From contig NC_059080.1 in NCBI RefSeq assembly GCF_020497125.1, positions 69,918,618 through 69,982,617 on the forward strand: a DNA stretch of 64,000 bases, given 5' to 3'. Source of the stretch: Mauremys mutica. Its lineage: Eukaryota > Chordata > Testudines > Geoemydidae. The notes below the pieces were generated by a model. It searched no databases. It was not told the DNA's origin and saw only the letters and a program-made list of their open reading frames with translations. A program made the translations under genes and the position numbers. Below are positions 24,831 to 35,897 of this stretch, piece by piece; within the stretch, counting starts at the first letter, position 1; each line of letters begins with the position of its first letter.

Positions 24831-25835
24831 ACAGCTGAGCACAGTTTTCTAGCTGTAGTGAAATTTGCAGAATCATAACCGAATAAATACTAGAACAATA
24901 AAAAAAAGTAAAATCAACCTATCTGCTTAATTACCTTATTACAAATACTATCACTCAGCCTGATTTCAGGATTCTTTCCTCCAATGTGTGTTTGGCATGA
25001 CATGTTATCCTAGACTGATCTTATGTTCACAGATTGTGGAAAGTGTGTGAAAGCTTTTTTGCTGTAGTTATTGGGAGAAGTCACGTCTGTTACCTGGTAC
25101 TCATGCAGAGAAATCAGCAATCTGGAAACAGATGGTGTGACTGAATGAGTGAGAGGGTGAGACAGAGAGAGAGATTGGTTGGATGAATGCAGAGTTTTTC
25201 ACTCCGAGGAGATGAAAGAAGAATGAATAAACCCACCACAGCATGACAAAAACATAGAAATATAGAGGAATGTCAGTGCTGAAGGCCATTCCTTTAGAAT
25301 TCATCAACTATGTGCCAAAAGAATTCACAGTCCATATAGCATGGAGGTATAAAAAGCTGCAACATTTTGTACATGCGGTCTAGAAAAGTGACATATTTCA
25401 TATTTGAAGCAAAGGCTTTCAGAGGAATCAGGAAAAATATTTGCGTTCCAAATTAATTACTAAATTAAGTAAAGATGAATACAAAGTGAAAAATTCAGGT
25501 CTAGATTTCAAGCACTCGCAATTTCTGGATTTGTTTGGAAGCGATGTGTTTGTTCAGCATGTCACAACAATAAGTGAGGGGGCTTTGCAAAGCCTGGACC
25601 AGATTCTGAATGCTACTAATGTTCAGTGATGTTTATATCCAAGGTTTCTGTTTAGTTCCATAATTATGAAGTAATTCCATGCTGGAAATTGCTACTAAAG
25701 TAGTATATTACTAGTACAATATAAAAGGGTTGGATTTAACTAATCTCAAAACTTTAGTCAGCCTTAATTTCAATGGGATTTTTGCCTGAGGAAGGAGAGA
25801 GATGCCAGTTCTCACCCTTCCTTGTATAAGAAGTC
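24831..25835. other. Gene-free sequence
   Basis: Nothing recognised. The 62-codon ORF at 25441-25629 has no domain and no splice context. Confidence 0.45.
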
Positions 25836-26842
25836 CTTATTCAAGAACAAATCATGTCAAACCAACCTGATAGCTTTCTTTGACAGGGTAACAAGCCTTG
25901 TGGATGGGGGGAAGCAGTAGATGTGGTATATCTTGAATTTAGTAAGGCTTTTAATACTCTTTCACATGATCTTCTCATAAATAAACTAGGGAAATATAAC
26001 CTAGATGGGGCTACCATAAGGTGGGTGAATAACTGGTTGGAAAACTGTTCCCAGAGAGTAGTTATCAGTGGTTCACAATCAAGATGGAAAGGCATATCAC
26101 ATGGGGTCCCCTGTTCAATATCTTCATCAATGACTTAGATAATGGTATAGAGAGGGGTTATACTGATTTTTATTTGAGGATAGGATTAAAATTCAAAATG
26201 ATCTGGACAAACTAGAGAAATGCTCTGAAGTAGGGCTGTCAATCAATCACAGTTAAGTCACGCAATTAACTAAAAAAATTAATCACAACTGATCAGTTTT
26301 TTTATCGCACCATTAAACAAAAGAATACCAATTGAAATGTATTAAATATTTTGGATGTTTTCTCTACATTTTCAAATATATTGATTTCAATTACAACAAA
26401 CTGTACACTTTGTATTAATTTTTATTACAAATATTTGCACTGTAAAAATGATAAACAAAAGAAACTATTTTTCAATTCACCTCATACAAGTACTGTAGTG
26501 CAATCTCTTTATTGTGAAAGTACAATTTACAAATGCAGATTTTTTTTGTTACATAACTGCACTCCAAAACAAAACAATGTAAAACTTTAGAGCCTACGAG
26601 TCCACTCAGTCCTACTTCTTGTTCAGCCAATTGCTCAGACAAACAAATTTGTTTACATTTACAGGAGATAATGCTGCCCACTTCTTATTTACAATGTCAC
26701 CAGAAACTGAGAACAGGCGTTCATGTGTCAATTTTGTCGACAACATTGCAAGATATTTACATTCCAGATATGTTAAACATTCGTATGCCCCTTTATGCTT
26801 TGGCCAGTATTCCAGAGGACATGCTTTCCATGCTAATGATGC

Positions 26843-27223
26843 TTGTTAAAAAAAAATGCATTCATTAAATTTGTGACTGAACTCCTTGTGGGAGAACTCT
26901 ATATCTCCAGCTCTGTTTTACCTGTATTCTGCCATGTATTTCATGTTATAGCAGTCTTGGATGATAACCCAGCATATGTTGTTCATTTTAAGAACACCTT
27001 CACCGCAGATTTGACAAAACGCAAAGAAGGTACGAATGTGAGATTTCTAAAGATAGCCACAGCACTGGACTCAAGGTTTAAGAATCTGAAGTGCCTTCCA
27101 AAATCTGAGAGGGACAAAGTGTGGAGCATGCTTTCAGAAGTCTTAAAAGAGCAACACTCTGATGTGGAAACTACAGAACCTGAACGATCAAAAAAAAATC
27201 AACCTTCTGCTGGTGGCATCTGA
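26843..27223 (+). pseudogene. hAT transposase fragment (central part)
   Basis: The 126-codon frame starts inside the element and contains FLKIATALDSRFKNLKCLP, then SERDKVWSMLSEVLKEQ. This is the ALDPRFK-type motif that lies in the catalytic region of hAT/ZBED-like transposases. The N-terminal BED finger and the first catalytic Asp region are missing. It would cut and rejoin element ends, but here it is only a fragment. The frame is lost at the A-run near 27190-27197, and a MITE follows 40 bp later. Confidence 0.8.
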
Positions 27224-27263
27224 CTCAAATGATGAAAATGAACATGTGTCAGTTGCACTGTTA

Positions 27264-27474
27264 TTGGCTGTGGCTACACTTAGCACTTCAAAGCGCTGCC
27301 GCGGCAGCGCTTTGAAGCGCTAAGTGTAGTCAAAGCGCCAGCGCTGGGAGAGAGCTCCCAGCGCTGGGGCTTTGACCACACTGGCGCTTTGCAGCGCCGC
27401 AATTTGCAGCGCTGGAGAGGGTGTGTTTTCACACCCTGCTGCAGCGCTGCAAATTTGTAAGTGTAGCCAAGCCC
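27264..27474. mobile_element. Harbinger MITE, 211 bp, AGCGCT-rich
   Basis: Flanked by TTA (27261-27263 and 27475-27477). The right terminus, read inward, is GGGCTTGGCTACACTTACAA, identical to the terminus of the autonomous Harbinger at 50383-54402; the left is TTGGCTGTGGCTACACTTAG. It holds seven AGCGCT palindromes (27292, 27306, 27316, 27340, 27360, 27408, 27443) and several long internal inverted repeats. No coding capacity. It interrupts the hAT transposase relic, so it arrived after that hAT. Confidence 0.92.
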
Positions 27475-27477
27475 TTA

Positions 27478-27721
27478 GATTGTTATTGAGCAAAACTTGT
27501 CATCAGCATGCACATGTCCTCTGGAATGATGGTTGAAACACGAAGGACATTAATCTTTTGCGCAGTTGGTATGTAAATATCTTGCAACACTAGCTACAAC
27601 AGTGCCACGCAAACACCTGTTCTCACTTTCAGGTGACATTGTAAACAAGAAGCGGGTAGCATTATCTCCTGTAAATGTAAACAAACTTGTTTGTCTAAGC
27701 AATTGGCTGAACAAGAAATAG
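27478..27721 (+). pseudogene. hAT transposase fragment (C-terminal dimerisation domain)
   Basis: Downstream of the MITE the same gene continues in broken frames: LE-WLKHEG around 27520, then ATTVPRKHLFSLSGDIVNKK (about 27595-27655) and VNKLVCLSNWLNKK, ending at a TAG near 27721. This is the hAT C-terminal dimerisation motif (normally C-E-R-x-F-S), here with Cys-Glu-Arg changed to Arg-Lys-His. The same segment is present inverted at about 26610-26770, whose translation in the other direction gives TFTGDNA and TMSPE on both copies. Confidence 0.8.
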
Positions 27722-28824
27722 GACTGAGTGGACTCACAGGCTCTAAAGTTTTCCATTGTTTTATTTTTGAATGCAGTTATTTTTTGTCCATAATTCTACA
27801 TTTGTAAGTTCAAGTTTCATGATAAAGAGATTGCACTACAGTACTTGTATTAGGTGAATTGAAAAATACTATTTATTTTGTTTTTTATAGTGCAAATATT
27901 TGTAATAAAAAATAAATATAAGTGAGCACTGTACACTTCGTATTCTGTGTTGTAATGGAAATTGATATTTTTGAAAATGTAGAGAACATCCAAAAATATT
28001 TAAATAAATGGTATTCTATTATTGTTTAACAGCATGATTAATCATGCGATTATTTTTTTAATTGCGCAATTAATCGTGATTAATTTTTTTTAATCACTTG
28101 ACAGCCCTACTCTGAAATAAATAGGGTGAAATTCAATAAGGACAAATTCAAAGTACTTCACTTAGGAAGGAACAATCAGTTGCACACATACAAAATGGGA
28201 AATGACTGCCTAGGAAGGAGTACGGCGGAAAGAGATGTGGGGGTCATATGGATCAAAAGCTAAATATGAATCAACAATGTAACACTGTTGCAAAAAAAGC
28301 AAACATTCTGGGATGTATTAATATGAGTGTTGTAAGCAAGACACGAGAAGTAATTCTTCTGCTCTACTCCGTGCTGATTAGGCTTCCACTGGAGTATTGA
28401 GCACAGTTCTGGGTGCCATGTTTCAGGAAAGATGTGGACAAATTGGAGAAAGTCCAGAAAGGAGCAACAAAAATGATTAAAGGTTTAGAAAACACAACCT
28501 AGATGGAAGATTGAAAACATCAAGTTGGTTTAGTCTGGAGAAGAGAAGACTGAGGGCGAGCATGATAACAGTTTTCAAGTATATAAAAGGTATTACAAGG
28601 AGAAGGGACAACAGTTGCTCTTTTTAACCTCTGAAGATAGAACAAGAAGCAAAAGGCTTAACTTGCAGCAAGGATGGTTTAAGTTGGACATTAGGAAAAA
28701 CTTCCTAAGTGTCAGGATGGTTAAGCACTGGAATAAATTGTCTAGGGAGGTTGTGGAATCTCTGTCATTGAAGATTTTTAAAAGCAGGTTAGAAAAACAC
28801 CTGTCAGAGATGGTCACTCTAGAT

Positions 28825-29637
28825 CAGGGGTGGGCAAACCTTTTGGCCTGAGGGCCACATCGGGGTTGTGCAACTGTATGGAGGGCCGGGTAGAGAAGGC
28901 TCTGCCTCCCCCATCCCCCCCTCCCACTTACCGCCCCCTGACTGCCCCCCCCCCGAACTCCCAGCCTATCCAACCCCCCCGCTACTTGTCCCCGACCGCC
29001 CCCTCCCAGGACCCCTACCCCCTATCTAACTTCCCTGTTCCCTGTCCCCTGACTGCCCCGACCCATATCCACACCCGTGCCCCCTGACAGCCCCCCTTCC
29101 CCTGGGACTCACACCCCCTATCCAACCACCCTCTGCTCCTTGTCCTCTGACCACCCCCTCCCAGGACCCCCCACCCCTAACTGCCCCCTGGGATGCCACC
29201 ACCTTATCCCCCCCCGCTCCCTGTCCCATGACTGCCCTCCCGACCCCTATCCACATCCCCACCCCCTGACAGGCCCCCTGGGACTCCCACTCCCAACCCT
29301 CCCTGTTCCCCATTCCCTGACCACCACCACACAGAACCTCCACCCCATCCAACCACCCCCTCCTCCCTGAATGCCCCTCAGAACTCCCCGCTCCCTTACC
29401 CACTCCCCACCCCCTCGCTTCCCATCCCCTTACCAGCAGCAGGAGCTCGCAGCGGTGACACCCGGCCAGAGCCAGCTGCACTCCCCAAGCTGCCCAGCGG
29501 GAGCGGTGGGCCAGAGCGCAGCCCGCACAGCAGTGAGGGAGGGGCTGGGGACTAGGCTCCCCTATGGGAGTTCTGGGGCCAGACAGGACAGTCCCATGGG
29601 CCAATGTGGCCTGCGGGCTGTAGTTTGCCCACGTCTG
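28825..29637. mobile_element. Non-autonomous hAT element with C-rich interior, 813 bp
   Basis: Ends CAGGGGTGGGCAAACC and, read inward from the right, CAGACGTGGGCAAACTACAG, with a perfect 8-bp duplication CTCTAGAT (28817-28824, 29638-29645). The interior (about 28900-29430) is an extremely C-rich degenerate tandem of units like CCCCTGACTGCCCC and CCCCTATCCA. The long ORFs across it, up to 192 codons on the minus strand, are low-complexity artefacts. It lies in the 3' end of the old CR1. Confidence 0.9.
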
Positions 29638-29733
29638 CTCTAGATAATCTTTAGTCCTGCCTTGAGTGGAGGGGACTGGACTAGAAGACCTCTCAAGGTC
29701 CCTTCCAGTCCTACGCTTCTATGATCCTATGCA

Positions 29734-30023
29734 AGTAGCCTTTTGTCAGACCTTATCTACTGCCTGGCTGTGCATGCCCATAGATTTACCTTTTTTTTTT
29801 TTTTTAAAATAGTCTCCATTCTGGGGCCCTAAAAGAAGTCACTAAAAATTGTGTGTCTTTAATTATGTTAAAAATCTTAACTCATCTAAAGTCTCAAGCT
29901 CCCTGAGACAAACTCGTTGTCAGGGCTAGGTTTTACCATGGTATTATAGCATTAGCTAACACATCTTACCACGACAACTTTTATTCTAGTCAAGACAAAG
30001 CCTGTATGTGGGAGATCTCTAGG
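29734..30023. other. Short gene-free spacer
   Basis: Contains a T15 run at about 29790. A possible worn MITE (GGGCTAGGTTTTACC near 29924, TCAAGACAAAGCC near 29990) lacks a target duplication, so I do not call it. Confidence 0.4.
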
Positions 30024-31390
30024 TAGGGTGACCAGACATCCCATTTTTAAAGGGACAGTCCTGTATTTAAGCCCATTTTTTTCTTAAACACGGGCAAATT
30101 GTCCCATATTTTCTGTCTTCCCTCCCCTGCACCCCAATCAGTACTGGAGGGTCCTGCTCCTGGCTGGATCCCTGCTCGCCAGCTGACCGCTCACCAGCGG
30201 TGAGTGAGAGGGTCCAGTGGTTGCTGATGGGGGTGGGTGTTCAAGGCTGGTGGCGGGGAAAAACTGCAGCCTGCTGGGCCAGCCGCTCCCCCAATGGGGC
30301 ATCAGCACAGCCCCTGTTGAGTGCCGGCTCTCGGCTAGCAGGGCCTCACCCCTTGTCCTGTTTCCGGACAGCTCTGGCTGCGAGCTGTGGTGGCCGGTGA
30401 GTGTGGGCAAGCACTAGGCAGCAACCTGTGATGTGTCACCTCTGCTGCCCACCCATCGGCCCTTTACATGCTTCCCCTCTCACTGTCCTCTCCCTGATTT
30501 CCCTCTTCACCCGCCCCCAACCCTGCTGCCCCTCACCCCATGGCAGGACACATTCTGCTCCCAGCACTGTGTGGAGAACCAGCCCCTGGTCAGAGTGCTC
30601 AGCTCACCCAGCAGCCTGGCCAGCAGGCTCCTTTCCCCACTGCCTCTGCCTGGGCAGGTGCCCCAGGAAAGGCCAAGACTTTCTGGCCAAGTCATTGGCC
30701 AGAAGGAGTCAAGCCCTGCGTGTGCCAAAGCCCTGCACAGCGCTGGCACAGAGTAGCCTCTCCACCCCTTAGCTAAGCTCTGGAGTGGCAGGGAGGGAAG
30801 TGATTTCCAGCCTATTTACACCCCAACCCTGCAGGCTCCACAGCAGTCCCCCAGGCAGGAGCTTAGAACCCTCTTCACCCATCCCTTCAGGTCATGCCCC
30901 CCAGGGAGCATGGAGCTGCTCTCTCCCCTGGCACCCTCCCCTGCTGAGCCACCTCTCTGGCCGGGTTTGCTGAAGCCCAGACAGTCAGGTTTCCTGAGCC
31001 CTGATGCACAATGTGTCCTTAGGGCTTAATCCCTGCCTGCCCGCACTATAGCAAGACAGAGTGGGGGAGGTAGGCCAGTAGGCGGCTGGGTTATGTTGGT
31101 GGCCAGCAGAAGCCCGGAGGAAGTGTTAGCTGCCTTTTGACATGGTGCATGAAGGAAAGGATGGGAGCTGCTTCCAGCCACAGGGGAAAGAGATGAGCTG
31201 TGCAAATACAGTGGCCAGATCATCCCTTCCCATCCCTCTCCCCTGCAGCTGGAAGCAGCTCCCATCCCTTCCCTCCCATACAGTGCCGAAAGGCTGCTGC
31301 TGGCCACATTCTAGTGTGAACCCTGGCAGAAATCTGGGGGGGCATGTGACCCTGCATGTCCCCCGCAAGTGTTCCCTCACGAAGACAGTG
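30024..31390. repeat. GC-rich interspersed repeat, family unknown
   Basis: Begins with TAGGGTGACCAGACATCCC, a terminus I associate with DNA-transposon families of turtles and crocodilians. It stays GC-rich for about 1.35 kb, unlike both flanks. The opposite terminus (TGGTCACCCTA expected) is not seen, so the copy is truncated or rearranged. A perfect 20-bp inverted repeat (31159-31178 with 31248-31267) lies near its right side. ORFs of up to 123 codons overlap on all frames without domains. A CpG-island promoter is the alternative, but there is no adjacent exon. Confidence 0.5.
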
Positions 31391-32497
31391 CCAAATACAT
31401 TGCATGTATTTTCAGTGTGAGTTTTCTACAGTATGCTTAAGATCTGACTTCAGTGGGAGTAGAGGGAACAGAATCAGATTCTTACCTAAGTGCAAATCAG
31501 TGGTGAGGTTAAACGAGTTACCCCAATGTAAAACTGGTGTTAAAGAAGAAACAAGCCCTTATTGTCTATAATATTCAAGGAGACTATTATGTAATTCCTC
31601 ACCAACATGAGTTAGGAGTTCGGCATCTCACTCTAATTTTTCTTGAATAATAATTTTTTTTAACCATTTTAACCTACAGCCAAGAATCCTAGTTGTAACA
31701 TTTCAGATGAAGCCATTTTAAGAATTTCACTGTTTCCAGCCAGCACAAGATTTCACATTTGGGTGCTATCCAGGACTTCAAGCAATTTTTCACAAGAAAT
31801 CCACATTGTCAGATGTAGACAAGCAACACTGTATTTTATTATTTGATTCTTCCAGCAACATATCAGTCACTCCAGATAATTAATTTCCCAATGAGGCCAA
31901 ACATTTGCTTTGTACCTTCATAATCTTATTAGGGAAAAAATGATTTCTCTGGAACATTTTTAAAAAGCAAAATTCATCTGAAAAACCCACAGTAAACAAC
32001 AGCGTGTTCAGAGCCCAGTAACCAGGTCTGGGATCAAATGTTTTGCCAGTGAAGTGTAAAATACATTCTTTGACAGTACTCAAATGATTGATCACATCTC
32101 ATGGCTAAGTTACTAAAGAAGACTGTGTGGCCTCTTGGTCAGCCTCAGTTATCAAAGCAATTGTTGGGGCCAAAGCTGGCGGAGACACTTTGGAAAGATA
32201 TATAAAGTATCTTACTTGAGAAAATTATATAAATCATCTTCTTGTATAACACGAAATCAAGGATACAATTACAGCTTTATACATTTGCTTAGTTACTTAT
32301 TTAGGCTCTAATACTGGAAACAGACATACTAACACAGGGGATCAGCTTTAAATTACAATAGTAAATTTCTCTGCTTTCCCTCTTCCCCTAAATATTGTAT
32401 CATGTCTCAGTCAGGATGACTTCAGACTGCAAAAGGGATGGGTTACCAGTAAGCTGTGTTTTTTTTCTTTCCATGGCAAGCATTTTTCATTCCTTAC
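31391..32497. other. Gene-free AT-rich sequence
   Basis: Nothing recognised, apart from GACTTCAGTGGGAGTAG at about 31446, a core fragment of the palindromic repeat set. Confidence 0.5.
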
Positions 32498-32500
32498 TCA

Positions 32501-32753
32501 GGTCTTGTCTTCAGTCAGGAACAGATTCAGCTATTGGTGGCCATGATCAGTGTATCTGATGATCCTCTAAGTATAAACAAAGGCTAGCTGGAGTCTGCAC
32601 AATTAAACTAAAAGGACTTGAAAGGGGAACATCCCAATTAGTTCAATCATTGCAAACATTGTCTACTCTTAAGTGTCAGCAGTACCAATGCAGTTACACT
32701 GATTGCAGGCCACAGATTGCCAGAATGGGATAGTCCATAATGTAGACAAGGCC
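32501..32753. mobile_element. Harbinger-like MITE, 253 bp
   Basis: Flanked by TCA (32498-32500 and 32754-32756). The ends are GGTCTTGTCTTCAGT and, read inward from the right, GGCCTTGTCTACATT. No coding capacity. The termini fall in the same GGYCTNGTCTACA class as 2056, 20485, 20741 and 56803. Confidence 0.65.
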
Positions 32754-32756
32754 TCA

Positions 32757-34884
32757 AGCAAAACTTGAAGTTCCAGTAGCTTCCATGTGCGTTTCACCCT
32801 CGTAAAAAGTATGGGAACCCATTTCCCTAAGAAGAGCTCTCAGTAGTCCTGAAGGAAGAGGAGCAGAAGACTCCTTGACGATATACATTTAGGTTTTGCA
32901 TGGAAGGGAAGAAGCTGATGGGAGTTAAATGAGCAACTATAGCTTCATATCTAGTCACTTGCATTTACTTTGGGGTTCTTGTCTGGCAACATTTCATCAG
33001 ATTTATAACGATCATGTGATTTGCATTGGGAAGGGATAAAAAGGACAAAAAAGAAGGTGTGTCATTGCATACCCTGTATAGAACTTAGCAATGGTTTCTC
33101 CTTTGCTAGCACAAACAGAGGCAGGGAGGCACCTGGCAGAAACAGCTAGGGGTACACAGAAGTGGAGAACCTGATATCCTTGTTGCCATAATCCTTTTGT
33201 TTTAGCTGAGAAAGCAGTTCTTCGAGGGCCAGATTCTCATCTGATGTAAAAAGGCATAGCTCATCAAAGTCAATGCGACTGTGCTGATTTGCACCAGCAG
33301 AGGTGCTGACCTTTAGTCCCATTAAAGATATTTGTCTTGTTGGACGAGTTTCCCACCAGGAATCCTCTCATAAAAGTTATGGCTGAGTGCATGGGAATGT
33401 TGCCCACAGGTATCAGTCATGGTGATGGCAGGTTCTCCCTTTCTGTCTATTCTTGAACCCATTTCAGAGAAGTTGGAGAGAAGAAAAGGGGTCTAGGTTG
33501 AAAGAAGGGCACCTTTCTGAACCATCATATCATTCAGGGCTGTAGTTTTAAGTCTCCCCTTGATTCATTAATAAACCCTATTCATGGGAGTGGAAATTAC
33601 ACATCAGGAGGAGAATATAACAATTAACCTTTTACCCAAGATGAAAACAAAGTGCCTGTGCACCACAGAGGGAATGCTGATTTATCAGCTAGTCAGCACT
33701 GTAACTTACCTACAACTGTACTCTAATACAAATATTTGATTTCTGTGGTTTTGGCCACACCTCTGTGGCCCAGCTCCCAAAAAGCATAATTCTGGATCAA
33801 CAAGTGGCTAGGCACTGCTACAGCAGAATACAGACTTCCGCCTCTTAGAAGGATGAACAGAATTTTAAAAACCAATTGTTGGGCAGACTACTTCAGTATC
33901 CATCTTTTCTTCCCTTCCTTTAGGATTCCTTCTCTCTCTCTTCCTCCCACCCAACTCCCGCTTTTATGTCTCTGTTTCTCTCCTGGGCATCTCCATGCAC
34001 CACACCCTGACATCTTCAACATTACATTTTAAATCTCATAGTGACTTTTCTAAGGGTCCCCAATAGTGTTGCAAAGAACACTGTACACATAGAGACTAGG
34101 TGCATACATTAACCTCTGATATCCTAATACTTTTACACCCTGTAAACTAACACAGTAAATGATTCTTGGACTTGGGTCTCCAAATCTTTTTTGATGTGTG
34201 TGTTCTCATAGATCATGCCCAACTGAACCCCGCGTAAATACATGTTTTTCTCTAACAGCACAGCTTTAGTAGCTATTTCTGTTGATATCTTTCAGAATGC
34301 AAGGATCTAAAACTCATCACTTCCAGTGCCAGCTATACACATACACACACACCCTGCAAGACTGTGCACACTTGTAGGAGTGAAATACTCATTGTTTATA
34401 ATGAATTACTTGGCTCAGAACATAATGCCAGCTCTTGGCAAGACATGGACCTGGAATCTGTAGCAGTTTAATTTTATTGGTGCTCATGATATGGATGAGT
34501 TAAATTATAGAAACAAGAATTGTTTTTAACATTATTCAAGGGGAATGTTTCCAAAGTGCTGACTGTTGTGAAAGACGACAGTAACATCTCTTCCAAAGTG
34601 TTTGCCAGTTCAGAGAACTCCAAGCTGCCGTCACAAATGAGTGAAGATCAACAGTTTCATTAAGAGGAAAATGTTAGGCAATAAGGGCTCAGCCCTGAGC
34701 AGCTCCAGGCGGCCCTGCAGGCACTCAGCAGCTTGCAGAATTGAGCCCCAAATAAACTATTTTTGTAGAATTGTGAATAATTACTGGAGCCAAGAAATTA
34801 AATTTAGTAGCAGATTCTATTCCAATGCATTGTTGTATTCAGGGGGCCCTCTGAATTCATGATAAATTTTTCCTTCCCATTTTT
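32757..34884. other. Gene-free sequence with one palindrome
   Basis: At 33226-33310, GGGCCAGATTCTCATCTGAT and then TGCTGATTTGCACCAGCAGA form a worn copy of the palindrome seen at 1898. Nothing else was recognised. Confidence 0.5.
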
Positions 34885-35065
34885 GATACTATTATTGATG
34901 TAGTATTAGTGGGTAGGATCCCCAGTCACGGATCAGGAGCCCATTGTTCTGAGCACTGTGCAAACACAACAAAAGGACAGTCCCTGCCCCAAAGAGCTTT
35001 CCAGGGCATATTGTACACATCCTATTAATGTCAAAGAGATAATAAAATGGGAAGTTCCTTGAGAT
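34885..35065. repeat. Ancient LINE/SINE 3'-end remnant
   Basis: Contains GAGCACTGTGCAAACACAAC, then AGGACAGTCCCTGCCCCAAA and GAGCTTTCCAGGGCATATTG. This pattern recurs in amniote genomes at the ends of old L3/MIR-type repeats; the related text at 40300-40370 supports a shared origin. The family name is not certain. Confidence 0.5.
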
Positions 35066-35889
35066 ACAAGCAGATATGTAACTCACCGAAGGTGCAAAGC
35101 AGTGGGAAGGGCTGGGAGCAAAGCAGATTAATCATAATCCACTGGAAAGTCAAAGAGTCAACCTGCTAGTACAGTTCAGGACTGCTCAGGGAATCTGAGG
35201 CAATGCGTTTAGCAGCTCTCATTACTTTGCTCCAGAAAGGAATGGTTATGGTTGCATTCTCTCCAGCATGCTTGATGCCAATTGCATGGGTGGGTTGGGG
35301 GCACCTAGCACTTGGCCAATCCCCTGGGTAGGGGGAGAAAATTTTTTTCAAAGATGATAACAGGGCCTCCTCATACAATAGATCATGTTGCCCTACTGCT
35401 TGGTGGGTGTTCTGTGCAGAGAAAAGGCTCTCTATAGTGCTCCTGCCTCTCACACACTCACAACACTGGTAGGATTTTGCCCCAAATATGTTTTCTAGAG
35501 TTTTTTTTTTTAAACAACAAGAAAACCGACATACACATCTGAGGATCCCAGTTAGCCCTTGCTGTATAGCTCTGGATGTTCCTCTGCAACCTGTCATTAT
35601 TATTAGTGATCTTATGCTGTTAATCTCTTTAGGCCTGATCTTGCACAGATTTATGCCCATACTTGACTTTACACATGTGAGTGATTTTGTGGCTAGCACA
35701 TGATGATTTCAGTGCGACTACACATGTGCCTAATGGCAAGCATGTGACTGCATCTTTGCAGAATCAGGGTCTTAAGTTGTAAGCTTTTGATAAGTTTATA
35801 AAAAAAATTCTTTGACTCAAACTCTTTGCTGAGACAATTCCAATTTCTATAATTTAACTCATATCAACTGATGCAATGAAGCCAATCGA
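35066..35889. other. Gene-free sequence
   Basis: A 177-codon minus-strand ORF (35166-35699) runs here but shows no domain, no repeat and no exon context, and crosses a palindrome-like stretch (about 35630-35775: GCCTGATCTTGCA ... CTTTGCAGAATCAGGG). I read it as chance. Confidence 0.5.
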
Positions 35890-35897
35890 GCTACACT

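Larger units (their letters stand above)
26231..28109 (+). mobile_element. Foldback hAT transposon, 1.9 kb
   Basis: Ends TAGGGCTGTCAATCAATC and, read inward from the right, TAGGGCTGTCAAGTGATT. It is flanked by CTCTGAAG (26223-26230) and CTCTGAAA (28110-28117), a 7/8 duplication of CR1 sequence. Its terminal inverted repeats are about 615 bp long: 26231-26848 mirrors about 27490-28109, including the C-terminal transposase code, which appears inverted on the left. Only about 640 bp of the middle is unique, and 211 bp of that is a Harbinger MITE. The copy is inactive. Confidence 0.9.
25836..29733 (+). mobile_element. Old CR1 LINE fragment split by two DNA transposons
   Basis: The reverse-transcriptase region and 3' end of a CR1 in three pieces: 25836-26230, 28110-28824 and 29638-29733. 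The first piece reads VVYLEFSKAFNTLSHDLLINKLGKY, here split by eye as VYLEFSKAFNTLSHDLL, an RT motif region. The second has CR1-type text such as GATGTGGGGGTCAT and AAGAGAAGACTGAGG. The third is the 3' end, CAAGGTCCCTTCCAGTCC then CTTCTATGATCCTATG. There are internal deletions near 26110 and 26155 and many stops. The hAT elements at 26231 and 28825 lie between the pieces, each with its own 8-bp duplication made of CR1 sequence. It is older than the CR1 at 40.7-44.3 kb. Confidence 0.85.

Noticed and set aside
29026..29604. 192-codon minus-strand ORF rich in Gly, Trp and Glu
   Set aside because: It is the reverse complement of the C-rich tandem in a hAT MITE; the low complexity explains the lack of stops.
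29924..29999. Possible worn MITE (GGGCTAGGTTTTACC to TCAAGACAAAGCC)
   Set aside because: The ends are only weakly similar and the 3-bp flanks do not match.
30401..30772. 123-codon ORF and GC-rich region as a possible CpG-island promoter with first exon
   Set aside because: ORFs overlap in all frames without domains, the segment starts with a transposon-like terminus, and no downstream exon is visible.
35166..35699. 177-codon minus-strand ORF
   Set aside because: It is the longest non-element ORF, but it has no recognisable domain, no splice or promoter context, and crosses a palindromic repeat remnant. It is compatible with chance.
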